A program made the position numbers and the translations under genes. Below are positions 22,473 through 23,687 of a stretch of 23,687 bases of DNA, piece after piece; position 1 is the stretch's first letter, and every line of letters starts with the position of its first letter. The DNA is from Methanomassiliicoccaceae archaeon UBA404 (lineage in GTDB: Archaea > Thermoplasmatota > Thermoplasmata > Methanomassiliicoccales > Methanomethylophilaceae), in assembly GCA_002498605.1 (NCBI GenBank), contig DAHY01000031.1, positions 20,673 to 44,359 on the forward strand. Reading direction: 5' to 3'. The notes below the pieces were generated by a model, which was given only the letters and a program-made list of their open reading frames with translations, ran no database searches and was not told where the DNA came from.

Positions 22473-23597
22473 TTAAAGGTATCCGGAACGCTGAAGCGCC
22501 ATAAGATCGTCCGTGCTGAGCTTTTCACCGTTCTTGAAACGCTCGAATATCTCTTTGGCTTCTTTCTTGTTCTCGGCTTCGGCCTTCTTTCTGCGGACGT
22601 TGGTCTTGCGGTTCCTGATGGATGCCGCTTCTTTGTCCGTTTCCTGAAGTGCACCGACGATTTCTATGTGCTTCTTGTGCTCTTCGTCGCCGAGACGCCT
22701 GTATTCGATGTGTTTGACCTGAGCCGCATCCGCTTCCTTGCGGATTCTGTCAGCCTGATCGTAGTATGAAATCATATTTTCATGTTCGGACTGTGCTTTG
22801 TCGGCGTATTCGGTCATTTCGGCGTGGTGAGTTTCGGCTTTTGTCTTGGCTTCCTTGAATTCGGTGTGGACTTTCCTGAACTCTGCATTCTGTTCAAGGT
22901 TTGATTCCTCTTCCGATGCGCGTTCTTTGATAGCCTTTGCCAAATCGGATATCTGCCTGACGATGCTTTCTTCCGCGTCTTTGCTCAAAGTCACGGTCTG
23001 CTGCTGAATTTCCAACCTTCTCAGGTTTCTTCTCATATCTTCGAGTGATTGTTTGGATCGATCTTTTTCAGGTTTTTCCGGTCTGAGTTCAGCCATCTTG
23101 ACTTTGAATTCGGAAACTTTCTCATTCCATTCGTCACGGAGGGCTTTGGATTCTCTGACGAGGTTGTTGTACTCATCACGCCTCTCTCTGCATTCGCTTG
23201 CCTGGGTAACAAAATCCCTTACCTGTGCATTGAGAGCGTCCCTCTTAGCCTTCCAATCTCTGGCAAGAACATGATATTCGTCCCTCTGTTTTCTGTGCTT
23301 GTCGGCATCGAGATCCGCAATGCTGCGTTTCTCTTCAAGGGCTTCGAGTCTCTTTTCCGACTCTTTTTCATCATATTCTTTTTCTTCCGTATCCGGTACG
23401 TCTTCCGTTTCCGCAGCTTTGTCCGCTTCAACGGTTTCTTCATTCACGTCTTCGACAGTCTCTTCGGCTGCTTTTTCCACAGGTTCTTCGACCTTGGCTT
23501 CGACAGTTTCGACAATAACTTCGTTTTCGACGGATACAGTTTCCTCTTGCTGAACTTCTTCAGAATTCTGCTGAGCTTTTAAATCGACCTCTTTCAT
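22473..23597 (-). CDS. Archaeal coiled-coil protein (COG1340-like) with acidic N-terminal tail
   Basis: A 374-residue protein. Residues 1-~75 are a low-complexity acidic tail rich in Glu, Val, Thr and Ala (EETVEDVNEETVEADKAAET is typical). Residues ~80-350 are almost continuous heptad-type coiled coil with very high Lys/Arg/Glu content. The C-terminal segment AKEIFERFKNGEKLSTDDLM, then ALQRSGYL, is the signature end of the widespread archaeal COG1340 family. The family's function is unknown; some members are labelled phosphoserine phosphatase, for which I see no motif. There is no signal peptide or membrane helix. It is monocistronic, with a TATA-like CTTATAAG at 23669-23676, a leader of about 50 nt and a strong hairpin terminator, suggesting steady expression. 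A structural or ribosome-associated role is speculation. Confidence 0.88.
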   Translation of the reverse strand: MKEVDLKAQQNSEEVQQEETVSVENEVIVETVEAKVEEPVEKAAEETVEDVNEETVEADKAAETEDVPDTEEKEYDEKESEKRLEALEEKRSIADLDADKHRKQRDEYHVLARDWKAKRDALNAQVRDFVTQASECRERRDEYNNLVRESKALRDEWNEKVSEFKVKMAELRPEKPEKDRSKQSLEDMRRNLRRLEIQQQTVTLSKDAEESIVRQISDLAKAIKERASEEESNLEQNAEFRKVHTEFKEAKTKAETHHAEMTEYADKAQSEHENMISYYDQADRIRKEADAAQVKHIEYRRLGDEEHKKHIEIVGALQETDKEAASIRNRKTNVRRKKAEAENKKEAKEIFERFKNGEKLSTDDLMALQRSGYL

Positions 23598-23667
23598 AAA
23601 TCCACACTCGTGTTCGACTGATTATGAGAAAAGCATAATCCACTTAAATCGGTCTATGAAACAATTC

Positions 23668-23678
23668 CCTTATAAGAT
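23668..23678 (-). promoter_or_regulatory. TATA box for the coiled-coil gene
   Basis: Minus-strand ATCTTATAAGG would start transcription near 23648, giving a leader of about 50 nt. A second AT-rich element, GATTTAAG (23650-23643), would give a leader of about 20 nt. Confidence 0.4.
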
Positions 23679-23687
23679 TTTCTCTTT

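Noticed and set aside
22433..22504. Plus-strand 23-codon open frame downstream of the strong TATA box
   Set aside because: It runs through the hairpin terminator and into the antisense of the coiled-coil gene, and the peptide has no distinguishing feature.
1..23687. CRISPR arrays, insertion sequences, integrase or defence genes
   Set aside because: No regularly spaced repeats, transposase motifs or long terminal inverted repeats were seen; gene content is housekeeping.

Overview
The window is archaeal, from a euryarchaeon of the Thermoplasmata side and most likely the anaerobic order Methanomassiliicoccales. The evidence is an archaeal core gene set (SRP54, proteasome beta with a short propeptide, the KH/beta-CASP termination RNase FttA/aCPSF1, class I HMG-CoA reductase, archaeal-type PheT, TrmY, the COG1340 coiled-coil protein) and a phosphopantetheine adenylyltransferase fused to a DUF84 NTPase, a fusion I associate with Thermoplasmatales relatives. 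TATA boxes often lie about 28-30 nt before the start codon (leaderless transcripts). An anaerobic lifestyle fits rubrerythrin and the B12-dependent ribonucleotide reductase. None of the 22 complete genes ends in TAG (14 TGA, 8 TAA), which fits a lineage that reads UAG as pyrrolysine. The genus is an inference; no methanogenesis gene lies in the window.

Layout. 1-561 (-) is the N-terminal part of a peptidase U32 family protein cut by the window edge. 661-4303 (+) is a three-gene type II/IV-pilus-like cluster: a cysteine-rich protein, a secretion ATPase and a T2SF membrane platform. 4304-4462 lies between convergent genes and holds a candidate structured RNA. 4463-6700 (-) is NrdJ and 6784-8331 (-) a siroheme nitrite/sulfite reductase. 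8591-11199 (+) carries the proteasome beta subunit and FttA. 11244-14404 holds rubrerythrin (-), a TPR protein (-), a nucleoside deoxyribosyltransferase (+), a DUF2188 protein (+) and an unrecognised membrane protein (-). 14476-17809 (+) carries HMG-CoA reductase, PheT and a one-cysteine peroxiredoxin.

22236-17810 (-) is a compact run: SRP54, TrmY, a membrane-anchored zinc-ribbon protein, the CoaD-NTPase fusion, and a pair of shortened electron-transfer-flavoprotein-like subunits. 22237-22472 is the largest gap and contains an inverted repeat, strong TATA boxes and a possible small RNA. 22473-23597 (-) is the coiled-coil protein.

The most interesting items are the shortened ETF pair, whose alpha-like subunit lacks the FAD domain and carries an N-terminal four-cysteine motif; two unassigned structured intergenic regions; and the cysteine-rich protein heading the secretion cluster. 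No tRNA, rRNA, CRISPR array, insertion sequence or transposase was seen. The window reads as ordinary chromosomal core with a few lineage-specific oddities, not as a mobile island.
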